A DNA stretch of 64,000 nt from Snodgrassella alvi (GCF_002777745.1 NZ_MEIO01000025.1:1-64000), one strand, 5' to 3'; shown: positions 19,050 to 28,887, counted from the stretch's first letter. The notes: generated by a model not told the origin, from the letters alone. Made by a program: numbers and translations.

Positions 19050-20846
19050 ATGAAAGAAAAATCAATTTCACATGTGTCAGCCTTATTAAAACAAATTAGT
19101 TCTGATACCAAGGCAGAAGATGTTTCTGAAGAAAAAGAAAATAATTTTAATGAGTTAGAATATATTGAAATGCAGGCGCAGCGGGGTGATGCAGATTCTC
19201 AATTTCACTTGGGTATATTTTATTATGCAGGTGAAGAGGTATGTCAGGATTGTGAGAAAGCTGCCAGATATTTCGGCATGGCAGCCAGACAGGGAAACGT
19301 TAATGCACAATTTGCTCTGGGTGTTATGTATCAAAATGGCGACGGTGTGCAGCAGGACTATGTTAAGGCTAAAGAATTTTTTATTCAGGCTGCTAAGCAA
19401 GGTAATGCTTCGGCTCAATGTAATCTTGGATTGCTGTATAAAAATGGCAATGGGGTAAAACAGGATTATTTTGAAGCGCTAAAATATTTTCAGCTAGCGG
19501 TTGCTCAGAATGAAGCTAAAGCACAATCTTCTTTAGGATTGATGTATTACTTGGGCGAAGGTGTGAAACAAGACTACATAAAAGCTTTTAACTATTTTCA
19601 GTTGGCAGCTAAGCAGGGTGAAATTACTTCTCAATATATTTTAGGGATAATGTACTATCATGGTGAAGGGGTAGAACAAAGTTATGATAAAGCAATGCAT
19701 TATTATTCCCTTGCTGCTGAACAGGGAAATGCTGATGCACAATATAAATTAGGACTGATTTACCATAATGGTACAGGCACAACACAGGATTTTGTTCAGG
19801 CATTAAAATATTATCAATTAGCGGCTGATCAGGGGTGTAGTGATGCTTTAACTAATCTGGGGCTTCTGTACAGTGATGGATTAGGAGTAAAGCAGGATTA
19901 TGAACAGGCTGTAAAATATTTTCATCTTGCTGCTGCACAAGGTAATGTAACTGCACAGTTTAATCTCGGAGTATATTATAGATATGGCTATGGTATAAAA
20001 CAGAATTATACAAAAGCTCTGAGCTACTATCAGTTAGCGGCCGAACAGGGCAATATTATTGCCCAATATAATCTCGGTGTTATTTATGAAAATGGTCAGA
20101 TTACGCAACAAGATTATGTTGAGGCTGTGAAATATTACCAGCTGGCAGCTAAACAGGGCTATTCTTATGCTATCTATAATTTAGGACTGATGTTATATAA
20201 CGGTAAGGGTATTAAACAGGATTATCAAAAAGCGGCCAAATGTTTTTATCTGGCTGCTAAAGATGGGTTGGCCACTGCACAATATAATCTTGGATTAATG
20301 TACTATAAAGGGATAGGGATGAAACAAGATTATGCAAAAGCTGCTGAGTATTATCAATTAGCTGCTGATCAGGGAGAAGCTATTGCTCAGGCTGATTTGG
20401 GTTATTTGTATGATAATGGGATGGGTTTGCAGCAGGATTATATAAAAGCATTTGAGTATTATCAGCTTGCAGCAGATCAGGGGCAGGTTATGGCTCAATA
20501 TAATTTAGCTAATATGTATCAAATTGGCAGAGTTGTAAAACAGGACGATGCAAAAGCATTGAAATATTACCAACTGGCAGCCGAGCAGGGACATGTGGAT
20601 GCGCAACTGGATTTAGGAAAAAAATATTTCTCTGGTAATGGTGTCAAACAGAATTATTTGAAAGCAATTGAGTATTTTCAACAGGCTGCAACGCAGGATG
20701 ATGCTGAAGCCCAGTTTATTTTAGGAGTGATGTACTTAAATGGTAAAGGTGTAAAGCCAAATAAGCGTATGGCTATGGAATTGCTTAGAAAAAGCTGTGA
20801 AAATGGTAAACAGGAAGCCTGCGAGATATATGGGCAATTGAAATAA
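19050..20846 (+). CDS. Large Sel1-like repeat (SLR/TPR-like) protein
   Basis: 598 residues made almost entirely of about 15 Sel1 repeats of 36 residues (108 bp), with the pattern A..G...AQ..LG..Y..G.GV.QDY.KA..Y..LAA.QG. An ~45-residue charged N-terminus has no signal peptide or membrane segment, so the protein is probably cytoplasmic unless exported by another route. The final unit ends NKRMAMELLRKSCENGKQEACEIYGQL. Sel1 proteins act as adaptors for protein complexes, some in host interaction or stress signalling. The near-identical units at DNA level invite copy-number change by recombination. Confidence 0.9.
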   Translation: MKEKSISHVSALLKQISSDTKAEDVSEEKENNFNELEYIEMQAQRGDADSQFHLGIFYYAGEEVCQDCEKAARYFGMAARQGNVNAQFALGVMYQNGDGVQQDYVKAKEFFIQAAKQGNASAQCNLGLLYKNGNGVKQDYFEALKYFQLAVAQNEAKAQSSLGLMYYLGEGVKQDYIKAFNYFQLAAKQGEITSQYILGIMYYHGEGVEQSYDKAMHYYSLAAEQGNADAQYKLGLIYHNGTGTTQDFVQALKYYQLAADQGCSDALTNLGLLYSDGLGVKQDYEQAVKYFHLAAAQGNVTAQFNLGVYYRYGYGIKQNYTKALSYYQLAAEQGNIIAQYNLGVIYENGQITQQDYVEAVKYYQLAAKQGYSYAIYNLGLMLYNGKGIKQDYQKAAKCFYLAAKDGLATAQYNLGLMYYKGIGMKQDYAKAAEYYQLAADQGEAIAQADLGYLYDNGMGLQQDYIKAFEYYQLAADQGQVMAQYNLANMYQIGRVVKQDDAKALKYYQLAAEQGHVDAQLDLGKKYFSGNGVKQNYLKAIEYFQQAATQDDAEAQFILGVMYLNGKGVKPNKRMAMELLRKSCENGKQEACEIYGQLK

Positions 20847-21089
20847 AAAAATAGCTTTATTTTTTATCAGATATTTGTCTTTATTATATATTATAAGTCA
20901 CCAGATAAAAACAACGTTGAAATTATCTATAATGGGTATCTGGTGAATCATGATGTTTGTATAGATAAAATAAATCTGGTTTTGCAAAATTTGTTGCTTG
21001 TTTTATGGCCATTGTCACCAATATTAGCTTTTTATCTGTAACAGTCAGATTTCTTTGCTAACAATTTGGTATTTCAAGATTAATCCGTT

Positions 21090-22160
21090 ATGAATGAACA
21101 AGCAACACCAATGCCGGAATTTGCTCTCCGTTTAGTCAAATGGCAGCGGCAGTATGGCCGGCATGGTTTGCCATGGCAGACGCGTGAACCGTATCTGGTA
21201 TGGCTGTCGGAAATTATGTTGCAGCAAACACAGGTAACGACAGTGTTGGATTATTATCCACGGTTTGTGGCTGCTTTTCCAAATGTGCAGGCTTTGGCGG
21301 CCGCCGATGAAGATGTGGTAATGGGCTTGTGGCAGGGGCTGGGCTATTACAGCCGTGCGCGGAATCTGCATAAGGCTGCCAGACAGGTGGTAACTGAGTT
21401 TGCCGGCAAGTTTCCGCGCAGCCGGATTGAACTGCAAACTTTATGCGGAGTAGGGCGCAGTACGGCAGCGGCGATTGCCGCTTTCTGTTTTAATGCTCGT
21501 GAAACGATTCTGGATGGCAATGTAAAGCGTGTGTTGTGCCGGCTGCTGGCACTGGATGGTGATATTGCCAGCAAGGCGTTTGAAGATACACTCTGGCGCA
21601 CAGCCGAATCCTTGTTGCCGCTGGATGCTGCTGATATGCCGGCTTATATTCAGGGATTAATGGATTTAGGCGCGACGGTATGCAAACGCAGTAAGCCGGT
21701 ATGTTCTGCATGTCCTATGAGTGATATTTGCATGGCACGCGCGCAAGACCGTATTGCTGAATTACCTCGCAAGAAAACTGCGGTGGCAGTAAGAAATATG
21801 TCGCTATACTGGCTGGTATTGTGTAATGGCGATGGGGCTGTGTTTTTACATAAGCGTCCAGCCAAAGGTATTTGGGGTGGTTTGTGGTGTGTGCCTTGTG
21901 TGGACAGTCTGGCTGCTTTGTATGAGTTGGCAGCACAATTTGGTATTGCTGTTGAAGATTTGAACGAAGACGCTGAAATCAGCCATCGTTTAACCCACCG
22001 CCAGTTACTCATTTTGCCTTTCAAGGCACAAGCAGACTGTCAACCTATAAAACCTGCCGAAATAGCTGGTGAATGGGTGCTGCCAGATAATTTAGCAGCC
22101 TATGGTATTCCTAAACCATTACATGAATATTTGAATGCGGTACAAGGCAGTCTGTTTTAA
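21090..22160 (+). CDS. mutY: MutY, A/G-specific adenine DNA glycosylase
   Basis: 356 residues. Catalytic Glu lies in WLSEIMLQQTQV (E41). The helix-hairpin-helix is LCGVGRSTAAAI and the catalytic Asp is in ETILDGNVKRV (D142). The [4Fe-4S] ligands are C197, C204, C207 and C213 (spacing C-X6-C-X2-C-X5-C). The C-terminal NUDIX-like 8-oxoG recognition domain ends HRLTHRQLLILPF. It removes A mispaired with 8-oxoG. No clear Shine-Dalgarno sequence precedes the first ATG; ATG 21111 is a possible alternative. Confidence 0.93.
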   Translation: MNEQATPMPEFALRLVKWQRQYGRHGLPWQTREPYLVWLSEIMLQQTQVTTVLDYYPRFVAAFPNVQALAAADEDVVMGLWQGLGYYSRARNLHKAARQVVTEFAGKFPRSRIELQTLCGVGRSTAAAIAAFCFNARETILDGNVKRVLCRLLALDGDIASKAFEDTLWRTAESLLPLDAADMPAYIQGLMDLGATVCKRSKPVCSACPMSDICMARAQDRIAELPRKKTAVAVRNMSLYWLVLCNGDGAVFLHKRPAKGIWGGLWCVPCVDSLAALYELAAQFGIAVEDLNEDAEISHRLTHRQLLILPFKAQADCQPIKPAEIAGEWVLPDNLAAYGIPKPLHEYLNAVQGSLF

Positions 22161-22311
22161 TCCAATACTATTTTTATTTAATGACAGTGTTATTGAGAAT
22201 GCTTGCTGAGCATGTTTATTTTTAATTTTGTCTGGTTTGTGTGAATAAACGGCAGTGAGTATTGCTGCTTGTGAATAATATTGTTTTTTACTCTATTTAG
22301 AGTAAATTTAA

Positions 22312-22340
22312 TTGACGCTATCATCTTTGTCACGTATAAA
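22312..22340 (+). promoter_or_regulatory. Near-consensus sigma-70 promoter for mgtA
   Basis: TTGACG (22312-22317), a 17-base spacer, and TATAAA (22335-22340). Transcription would begin near 22347 and leave an mgtA leader of about 250 bases. An ACGCTATC octamer occurs twice in this region (22315 and 22340). Confidence 0.6.
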
Positions 22341-22408
22341 CGCTATCTTGCTGAAATGTTGCTGTCTTTTTGCTATTTTTACGCTATAGAGATGAAGGCG
22401 GTAAAACT

Positions 22409-22447
22409 ATGTTTTCAGTATTAGGTGAACTTAATGCGATGCTTTAA
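22409..22447 (+). CDS. mgtA leader small ORF 1 (12 codons)
   Basis: ATG at 22409 preceded by GAAGGCGG (22394-22401), a near-consensus Shine-Dalgarno at good spacing. The predicted peptide is MFSVLGELNAML followed by TAA. It lies inside the transcribed leader of mgtA. No homologue is known to me; the call rests on start signal and position. Confidence 0.4.
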   Translation: MFSVLGELNAML

Positions 22448-22459
22448 GTTTCTGATTAT

Positions 22460-22600
22460 TTAACCGGGAATAAAACAATGGAAGAAGATTCGAGTCGACC
22501 GTTTATTTTATTGATACTACAACTGCAACTAGGCCGTTGATGTTTCCGGGTTAACAGTATCTGCCGACCGGGAAACAGCATGGTCGGTGAGGTACTGTTT
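22460..22600 (+). promoter_or_regulatory. Structured mgtA leader with hairpins around ORF 2 and the mgtA start
   Basis: TTAACCGGGAA (just before ORF 2) is complementary, with one mismatch, to TTTCCGGGTTAA (just after ORF 2). A second hairpin pairs CCGACC with GGTCGG immediately before the mgtA ribosome-binding region. A CGACC inside ORF 2 could compete for the same GGTCG. Alternative folding that depends on translation of ORF 2 is therefore possible. Confidence 0.45.
22478..22540 (+). CDS. mgtA leader small ORF 2 (20 codons, acidic N-terminus)
   Basis: ATG at 22478 with GGGAA 8 bases upstream. The peptide begins MEEDSSRP, continues with a hydrophobic run (FILLILQLQL) and ends GR before TGA. 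In enterobacteria the mgtL leader peptide (beginning MEPDPTP) uses early acidic and proline codons to destabilise ribosomes at low Mg2+. This frame has a comparable acidic start with one proline but a different sequence, so a similar Mg2+-sensing role is inferred, not shown. Confidence 0.45.
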   Translation: MEEDSSRPFILLILQLQLGR

Positions 22601-25294
22601 ATGAAAAAATTAAAAAAAATCATTTCTCAACCAGTAGTAATTAAGGCTGTGCTGGAATCACGCAATAGTCTTGATGGTACACTGTCCAATTTACAGACTA
22701 GTCTGAGTGGTCTGACTGAACATGATGTTAAAGAACGGCTGGCCAGTTTTGGCAGCAATGATGTGGTGCACGATAAAGCACCTTCTGCGTGGCTGCAATT
22801 ATTGCTGGCGTTTAAAAATCCCTTTATTTTTGTCTTGCTGGCACTGGCCTGCGTAAGCGTTTTTACCGATTATCTGATTCCCTTGCACAATGGTGAGGAA
22901 ACCAGTGTGAGTGGAATTGTTATTATTCTGGTAATGGTTCTGCTCAGTGGTTTACTCAGTTTCTGGCAGGAATATCGTTCTAATAAGGCCGCTCAGGCAC
23001 TAAAATCAATGATCAGCACCACTGCTACAGTGTTGCGCCGCAGCCATCATGATATCAGCGCCAAACAGCTTGAAGTGCCGATTAAGGAAGTGGTACCGGG
23101 CGATATTATTTTGCTGTCTGCCGGGGATATGGTTCCGGCCGATGTGCGCCTGATTGAATCACGCGATTTGTTTATTAGTCAGGCGGTACTGACTGGTGAA
23201 TCCATTCCAGTAGAAAAATCAGATACTGTTGATCTGAATGGAATTGTTGCTGCTGAACAGCAGCAGCCATTATCGGCCAATCCTCTGGATGCAGAAAATA
23301 TCTGCTTTATGGGTACCAATATTGTAAGTGGTACGGCTAAAGCGGTGGTGGTGGCTACTGGCAGCGATACTTATTTTGGTTCGCTGGCAAAATCGATTGT
23401 GGGTACACGCAGCCAGACTGCTTTTGACCGTGGTGTGAACAGTGTGAGTCATCTGCTGATTCGCTTTATGCTGGTGCTGGTGCCGGTGGTGTTGCTGATC
23501 AATGGTTTTACTAAGGGTGATTGGGGTGATGCAGCTCTGTTTGCTTTGGCTGTGGCTGTAGGACTGACACCGGAAATGCTGCCAATGATTGTAAGTGCCA
23601 ATCTGGCTAAGGGTGCTATGGCAATGGCGCGGCGTAAGGTGGTGGTGAAACGTCTGAGTGCTATCCAGAATTTTGGTTCGATGGATGTGTTGTGTACCGA
23701 TAAAACTGGTACTTTAACGCAGGACAAAATTATTCTGGAACATTACACTGACATCAATGGCCACAATGATAGCGAAGTTTTGCAGTTGGCATGGTTGAAC
23801 AGTTCTTACCAGAGCGGTATGAAAAATCTGATGGACAAGGCGATTGTACGCTTTGCTCAGGAACCGGAAAACAGTGCTGTTATTAATGATGGTGGCTATC
23901 GTAAGATAGATGAATTGCCGTTTGATTTTGTACGCCGGCGTTTATCCGTGGTGTTGCGGGATGAGGAACAGTGCCATGTGCTGATTTGTAAAGGTGCTGT
24001 GGAAGAAATGTTGTCAATTTCCAGCTATGTGTATGAACAGGGGCAATATCTGCCACTGGATGCTGCACGGCGTGAGCAATTGCTGGCATTGGCTGAAAGT
24101 TATAATAAGGAAGGCTTCCGCGTACTGGCGATTGGTAAAAAGTATATTAGTCCGAATGCACAAAAATCACAGTATGCGGTGGCTGATGAAACTGAACTGA
24201 CTTTATTTGGTTTTCTGACTTTTCTTGATCCGCCAAAAGACAGTGCAGCCCAAGCCATTGCAGCCTTGAGTGAAAATGGTGTGGCAGTGAAGGTGTTGAC
24301 CGGTGACAATGCTATTGTGACACGCAAAATCTGCCATGAGGTGGGTATTGAAGCCGGCCAGCCTTTGCTGGGTAATGATATTGAGGGACTGAGTGATGAA
24401 GCACTGAAGCCTTTATTGGAGCAACATACTGTTTTTGCTAAGTTAACACCGTTACAGAAATCACGCATTATTCGTCTGTTACAGGAGAATGGGCATACTG
24501 TTGGTTTTCTGGGTGATGGTATTAATGATGCGCCGGCATTGCGTGATGCTGATGTTGGTATCTCTGTGGATACGGCTACTGATATTGCGAAAGAATCTGC
24601 CGATATTATTCTGTTGGAAAAAAGCTTGATGGTGCTTGAAGAGGGGGTAATTAAAGGGCGCGAGACTTTTGGTAATATTATTAAATACCTGAATATGACT
24701 GCCAGTTCTAATTTTGGCAATGTATTTTCAGTATTGTTTGCCAGTGCATTTTTGCCTTTTTTGCCTATGTTGGCGATTCAGTTGCTGATTCAGAATCTGC
24801 TGTATGATTTTTCCCAGCTATCCCTGCCATGGGACAAGATGGATGAGGAATTTTTGCGTAAACCACGCAAATGGGATGTTTCCAATATTAGCCGCTTTAT
24901 GTTGTTTATTGGCCCGATTTCTTCTATCTTTGATATCAGTACCTTTGCGCTGATGTGGTTTGTATTTCATGCTAATGCGCCAGAAGTGCAGAATCTGTTT
25001 CACTCTGGCTGGTTTGTGGAAGGATTGCTGTCACAAACATTGGTGGTACATATGTTGCGTACGCGCAAAATTCCGTTTGTACAAAGTACAGCAGCTTTGC
25101 CGGTATTGTTGATGACTGGGTTAATTATGGCTATCGGAATTTATATTCCATTTTCTCCGATTAGCAGTTGGATTGGTTTGACTACGCTACCATGGCAATA
25201 TTTCCCGTGGTTGGTACTCACTCTGGGCTGTTACTGTGTGGTGACTCAGATAGTTAAACGCTGGTACATTCGCCGCTTCGGACAATGGTTTTAG
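22601..25294 (+). CDS. mgtA: MgtA-type P-type Mg2+-importing ATPase
   Basis: Start chosen at ATG 22601 because GGTGAGG lies 8 bases upstream; an in-frame ATG at 22580 lies inside the leader hairpin. About 897 residues of a P3B ATPase: actuator motif LTGESIPVEKSD, phosphorylation motif CTDKTGTLTQDK, nucleotide-domain KGAVEEML, hinge LTGDNAIVTRKI and GDGINDAPALRDADVGIS, with about ten membrane segments in the usual clusters. It imports Mg2+ across the inner membrane under Mg2+ limitation. The long leader with two small ORFs suggests post-initiation control. A strong terminator follows at once. Confidence 0.93.
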   Translation: MKKLKKIISQPVVIKAVLESRNSLDGTLSNLQTSLSGLTEHDVKERLASFGSNDVVHDKAPSAWLQLLLAFKNPFIFVLLALACVSVFTDYLIPLHNGEETSVSGIVIILVMVLLSGLLSFWQEYRSNKAAQALKSMISTTATVLRRSHHDISAKQLEVPIKEVVPGDIILLSAGDMVPADVRLIESRDLFISQAVLTGESIPVEKSDTVDLNGIVAAEQQQPLSANPLDAENICFMGTNIVSGTAKAVVVATGSDTYFGSLAKSIVGTRSQTAFDRGVNSVSHLLIRFMLVLVPVVLLINGFTKGDWGDAALFALAVAVGLTPEMLPMIVSANLAKGAMAMARRKVVVKRLSAIQNFGSMDVLCTDKTGTLTQDKIILEHYTDINGHNDSEVLQLAWLNSSYQSGMKNLMDKAIVRFAQEPENSAVINDGGYRKIDELPFDFVRRRLSVVLRDEEQCHVLICKGAVEEMLSISSYVYEQGQYLPLDAARREQLLALAESYNKEGFRVLAIGKKYISPNAQKSQYAVADETELTLFGFLTFLDPPKDSAAQAIAALSENGVAVKVLTGDNAIVTRKICHEVGIEAGQPLLGNDIEGLSDEALKPLLEQHTVFAKLTPLQKSRIIRLLQENGHTVGFLGDGINDAPALRDADVGISVDTATDIAKESADIILLEKSLMVLEEGVIKGRETFGNIIKYLNMTASSNFGNVFSVLFASAFLPFLPMLAIQLLIQNLLYDFSQLSLPWDKMDEEFLRKPRKWDVSNISRFMLFIGPISSIFDISTFALMWFVFHANAPEVQNLFHSGWFVEGLLSQTLVVHMLRTRKIPFVQSTAALPVLLMTGLIMAIGIYIPFSPISSWIGLTTLPWQYFPWLVLTLGCYCVVTQIVKRWYIRRFGQWF

Positions 25295-25305
25295 GCATTA
25301 AATAG

Positions 25306-25340
25306 TAAAAAAGAGCGAGTTGGCTACTCGCTCTTTTTTT
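25306..25340 (+). terminator. Rho-independent terminator of mgtA
   Basis: AGAGCGAGT and ACTCGCTCT pair around TGGC, flanked by an A run before and seven T residues after. It lies 12 bp past the mgtA stop. Confidence 0.9.
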
Positions 25341-25472
25341 GTGGCCATTTATCAGGGCAAATATGAGGCAGATTGTGATGCGTTTAATTTGGTGATATTC
25401 TGCCAATTTGTTTAATATGTACTGATTTTATATATATTTATATTTTTTATCAGTAAAGCGATAGAGATAAAA

Positions 25473-25724
25473 ATGGCATTTAATGCAACTGAAAAAGCAG
25501 CTTTGCTAACGGTAAAAGGGATTGGGGAAAAAGTCATTCTGCGTTTGGAGCAAATGGGTATTGATTCATTGGCAAAACTGGCACAGGCAAATCCGCAGGA
25601 TATCACTGAGCAGGCAGCCAGTTTAGTTGGCAGCAATTGCTGGAAAAATAGCCCTCAAGCCAAGGCTGCCATCAGTATGGCGGTAGATTTTGCACAAAAA
25701 TCAGTATTAAAAGCTGATGAATAA
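25473..25724 (+). CDS. Small helix-hairpin-helix protein
   Basis: 83 residues. The N-terminus has a helix-hairpin-helix signature (LLTVKGIGEKVILRLEQMGIDSLAKLAQ) like those of TfoX-C/DUF4332-type proteins. The remainder is a short helical tail (NSPQAKAAISMAVDFAQK). It probably binds nucleic acid non-specifically. It stands alone between mgtA and maeB. Confidence 0.75.
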   Translation: MAFNATEKAALLTVKGIGEKVILRLEQMGIDSLAKLAQANPQDITEQAASLVGSNCWKNSPQAKAAISMAVDFAQKSVLKADE

Positions 25725-26029
25725 ATTAAAATAAATGATTTTGGTTAATTCTGGCTAACTTGATGGCAAAAACAGGAATATGCATTTTGAGAATTGAGAA
25801 ATAATTATCTTTCTGAATGTTGGTGAGCTGGGGTGAGTTATGTATTTACAATTGATGATGGTTGATTATACTGATAATAAAGCGGTGCATGATTTTGTTA
25901 AATAACGCTATAATATGAATCACTATTATCTTGGCTATGTTTACTAGATTGCTCGGATAAAAATAATTTTATAGCGTGCTCTTTCAAGAATAGCTTATTG
26001 GTGTTGAAAACCTAAGACTGAGAACAGAT
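25725..26029. other. Intergenic region upstream of maeB
   Basis: About 305 bp without a gene. A perfect TATAAT occurs at 25909-25914, but I see no good -35 hexamer at 17-18 bases; it may be the maeB promoter with activator help. Nothing else is recognised. Confidence 0.35.
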
Positions 26030-28300
26030 ATGGATGAATTAATCAAAGAAGCAGCATTACATTTTCACGAAGAACCCCGTCCCGGTAAAATACAGATTAC
26101 GCCAACTAAGCCGCTGGCTACTCAATATGATTTGTCACTGGCTTATTCACCGGGTGTAGCTGCACCATGTATGGAAATTCACCGTGATCCTCTGAATGCA
26201 TATAGATACACCGCACGCGGCAATCTGGTTGCTGTCATTTCAAACGGTACGGCGGTACTGGGGCTGGGCAATATTGGTGCTCTGGCCGGTAAGCCGGTAA
26301 TGGAAGGCAAAGGGGTACTGTTCAAAAAATTTGGCGGTATTGATGTATTCGATATTGAGATTAATGAAACTGATCCAGATAAGTTAGTAGATATTATTGC
26401 TTCACTGGAACCGACATTTGGCGGTATTAATCTTGAGGACATTAAAGCACCTGAATGTTTCTATATTGAGAAAAAGCTGCGCGAGCGCTGCAATATTCCA
26501 GTATTCCACGATGACCAGCATGGCACGGCAATTATTACAGCCGCCGCAGTTAAAAATGGTCTTGAAGTGGTTGGTAAAGATATTAGTCAGGTTAAGCTGG
26601 TATGTTCGGGCGCGGGTGCAGCGGCTATTGCCTGTCTGGAGCTACTGGTTGCGCTGGGCATGAAACGTGAAAATATCACTGTGTGCGATTCTAAAGGTGT
26701 GATTTATCAGAATCGTGAAGAAAACATGGTGGAATCGAAAAAACTGTTTGCCATTGCGGATAATGGTCAGCGCCAGCTTGCTGATGCTGTTCATGGTAAA
26801 GATATTTTCCTGGGCTTATCTGGTCCGAATGTATTGAGTGTAGATATGCTCAAAACCATGGCTAAAGACCCGATTATTCTGGCCATGGCTAATCCGACTC
26901 CTGAAATCTGGCCGCCGGAAGCCAAGGCAGCCCGACCAGATGCTGTAATCGGTACAGGCCGTTCTGATTTCCCGAATCAGGTAAACAATGTATTGTGCTT
27001 CCCATTTATTTTCCGTGGTGCGCTGGATGTAGGTGCAACCACCATTAATGAACAGATGAAGCTGGCCTGTGTGCATGCGATTGCAGAACTGGCTAAAGCC
27101 GAACTGAGCGATGAAGTATCTGCTGCTTATGGTAATGCCGAGCTGTCTTTTGGACGTGAATACCTGATTCCGAAGCCATTTGATCCTCGTCTGATTGCTG
27201 TGGTGGCACCTGCTGTAGCTAAAGCGGCTATGGATTCTGGTGTGGCTACCCGTCCGATTGATGACATGGATGCTTATGTAGAAAAACTGAGTCAGTTTGT
27301 CTATAAATCTAGCCTGTTTATGAAACCGGTTTTTTCTCAGGCTAAGAAAGAGCTTAAACGTGTGGTGTTATGTGAAGGTGAAGATGAGCGTGTTCTGCAT
27401 GCTACCCAGCACATTGTTAACCAAAAACTGGCTTTCCCGATTCTTATTGGCCGGCCGGCAGTAATTGAAGCACGTTCAAAAGCTCTGGGTCTGACTATTC
27501 AGCCCGGCAAAGATTTTGAAGTGGTTAATAATCAGGATGACCCGCGTTACCGTGAATACTGGCAGGCTTATTATCAGTTGCGTAAACGCCATGGTGTTAC
27601 CGAGGAAATGGCACGCCGCCGCATGATTAGCAGCTCTACTTTGATTGGCGCTATGATGGTACACATGGGCAGTGCTGATGCTTTGTTGTGTGGTACAGTA
27701 GGCCGTTTCCACGATCATTTCAATATTCTGGAAGAAGTTATCGGCTACAATAATCCTGAGAAAAACGCCTGTGCAATGAATGCATTGATTATGACGTCAG
27801 GTAATATGTTCATTGCTGATACTTATGTTAATCCAGAACCTACTGCCGAGCAGGTTGCTGCCAACACGCTGATGTGTGTTAATGAGATGAAACGTTTCGG
27901 TATTGAACCTAAAGTAGCTTTGTTGTCTAATTCCAACTTTGGTTCACTAAACCAGCCGAGCAGCAGTAAAATGCAGCAGGCATTGGCTTTGATTAAAGAA
28001 GCCGATCCTGAACTAAATATTGATGGTGAAATGCAGGGTGATCTGGCTCTGGACGAAAAACTGCGTCAGAAACTGATGCCAGACTGTGAACTGAAGGGGG
28101 CAGCTAATCTGCTGGTAATGCCAAATGTTGAGGCTGCTAATATCAGCTACAATCTGCTGCGTACTTCTTCTAATGGCGTAACGATTGGACCGATTCTGAT
28201 GGGTATGAATGAATCTGTACACATTGTTACTCCAATGGCTTCCGTACGCCGTATTGTGAATATGGTAGCTTTGGCTGCGGTGGATGCACAGCGTAAATAA
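26030..28300 (+). CDS. maeB: NADP-dependent malic enzyme with phosphotransacetylase-like C-terminus
   Basis: 756 residues. The N-terminal malic-enzyme domain has [24 protein letters not shown] and [10 protein letters not shown] (metal-binding Asp pair). The NAD(P)-binding domain has [15 protein letters not shown]. From about residue 430 a PTA-like domain follows ([15 protein letters not shown] to [17 protein letters not shown]), which is regulatory rather than catalytic in E. coli MaeB. It decarboxylates malate to pyruvate with NADPH formation. Length matches the family. Confidence 0.95.
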   Translation: MDELIKEAALHFHEEPRPGKIQITPTKPLATQYDLSLAYSPGVAAPCMEIHRDPLNAYRYTARGNLVAVISNGTAVLGLGNIGALAGKPVMEGKGVLFKKFGGIDVFDIEINETDPDKLVDIIASLEPTFGGINLEDIKAPECFYIEKKLRERCNIPVFHDDQHGTAIITAAAVKNGLEVVGKDISQVKLVCSGAGAAAIACLELLVALGMKRENITVCDSKGVIYQNREENMVESKKLFAIADNGQRQLADAVHGKDIFLGLSGPNVLSVDMLKTMAKDPIILAMANPTPEIWPPEAKAARPDAVIGTGRSDFPNQVNNVLCFPFIFRGALDVGATTINEQMKLACVHAIAELAKAELSDEVSAAYGNAELSFGREYLIPKPFDPRLIAVVAPAVAKAAMDSGVATRPIDDMDAYVEKLSQFVYKSSLFMKPVFSQAKKELKRVVLCEGEDERVLHATQHIVNQKLAFPILIGRPAVIEARSKALGLTIQPGKDFEVVNNQDDPRYREYWQAYYQLRKRHGVTEEMARRRMISSSTLIGAMMVHMGSADALLCGTVGRFHDHFNILEEVIGYNNPEKNACAMNALIMTSGNMFIADTYVNPEPTAEQVAANTLMCVNEMKRFGIEPKVALLSNSNFGSLNQPSSSKMQQALALIKEADPELNIDGEMQGDLALDEKLRQKLMPDCELKGAANLLVMPNVEAANISYNLLRTSSNGVTIGPILMGMNESVHIVTPMASVRRIVNMVALAAVDAQRK

Positions 28301-28322
28301 TTGCTGAGTTTGTTGTAAAATC

Positions 28323-28357
28323 AAGCAGGCTGTCTGTAATTTTCAGACAGCCTGCTT
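28323..28357 (+). terminator. maeB terminator made of paired DUS-like 12-mers
   Basis: AAGCAGGCTGTCTG pairs with CAGACAGCCTGCTT around a short loop, followed by TTTG. One arm read on the minus strand is AGGCTGTCTGAA, which resembles a Neisseriaceae DNA uptake sequence variant. In Neisseria, inverted DUS pairs often serve as terminators. Confidence 0.75.
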
Positions 28358-28383
28358 TTGTATCAATCATGGAGACTCAGGCT

Positions 28384-28887
28384 ATGTCTAATGTGCCCTC
28401 TCAGACTGCACCCAATTACATTACTCCTACTGGTCATCAGGCTCTACAGGATGAACTATATCATCTGGTTCATAAGGAGCGTCCGGAAGTAGTGAATGTG
28501 GTAAATTGGGCTGCTGGTAATGGCGACCGTAGCGAAAATGGTGATTACCTGTATGGTAAGCGCAGGTTGCGTGAAATTGATCGCAGGATTCGTTTTCTGA
28601 CCAAAAGGCTGGAAGCTGCACAAGTAATTGATCCGGAGGCGCGCGAAGCCAGTGATCAGGTGTTTTTTAGTGCAACAGTAACCATTCTGCGCGGAAACGG
28701 GCAGGAGCAGACTGTGCGTATTGTTGGTACAGATGAAATTGATACTGCCCGTAATAAGATTTCTTGGGTATCACCGCTGGCGCATACGTTACTGAAAGCT
28801 CATGAAGGTGATGAAGTACGTTTATATGGCCCTGATGGTGTGGAAAATATTGAAATACTGGCAGTAGAATATATACGCATTGATTAA
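28384..28887 (+). CDS. greB: Transcription elongation factor GreB
   Basis: Start at ATG 28384, with GGAG 9 bases upstream; an in-frame ATG at 28369 precedes that Shine-Dalgarno and is less likely. 167 residues: N-terminal coiled-coil with the acidic tip (NGDRSENGDYLYGKRRLREIDRRIRFLTKRLEAA) that enters the RNA polymerase channel, and a C-terminal FKBP-like domain (RIVGTDEIDTARNKISWVSPLAHTLL). YLYGKRR is typical of GreB rather than GreA. It stimulates transcript cleavage in backtracked complexes. Confidence 0.93.
   Translation: MSNVPSQTAPNYITPTGHQALQDELYHLVHKERPEVVNVVNWAAGNGDRSENGDYLYGKRRLREIDRRIRFLTKRLEAAQVIDPEAREASDQVFFSATVTILRGNGQEQTVRIVGTDEIDTARNKISWVSPLAHTLLKAHEGDEVRLYGPDGVENIEILAVEYIRID

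Noticed and set aside
22580-22600. ATG 22580 as the mgtA start
   Set aside because: It lies inside the CCGACC/GGTCGG hairpin, and GGTGAGG is well placed only for ATG 22601.
24100-24720. 206-codon open frame on the minus strand
   Set aside because: Antisense to the P-type ATPase hinge and P domain (LTGDNA, GDGINDAP); no independent support.
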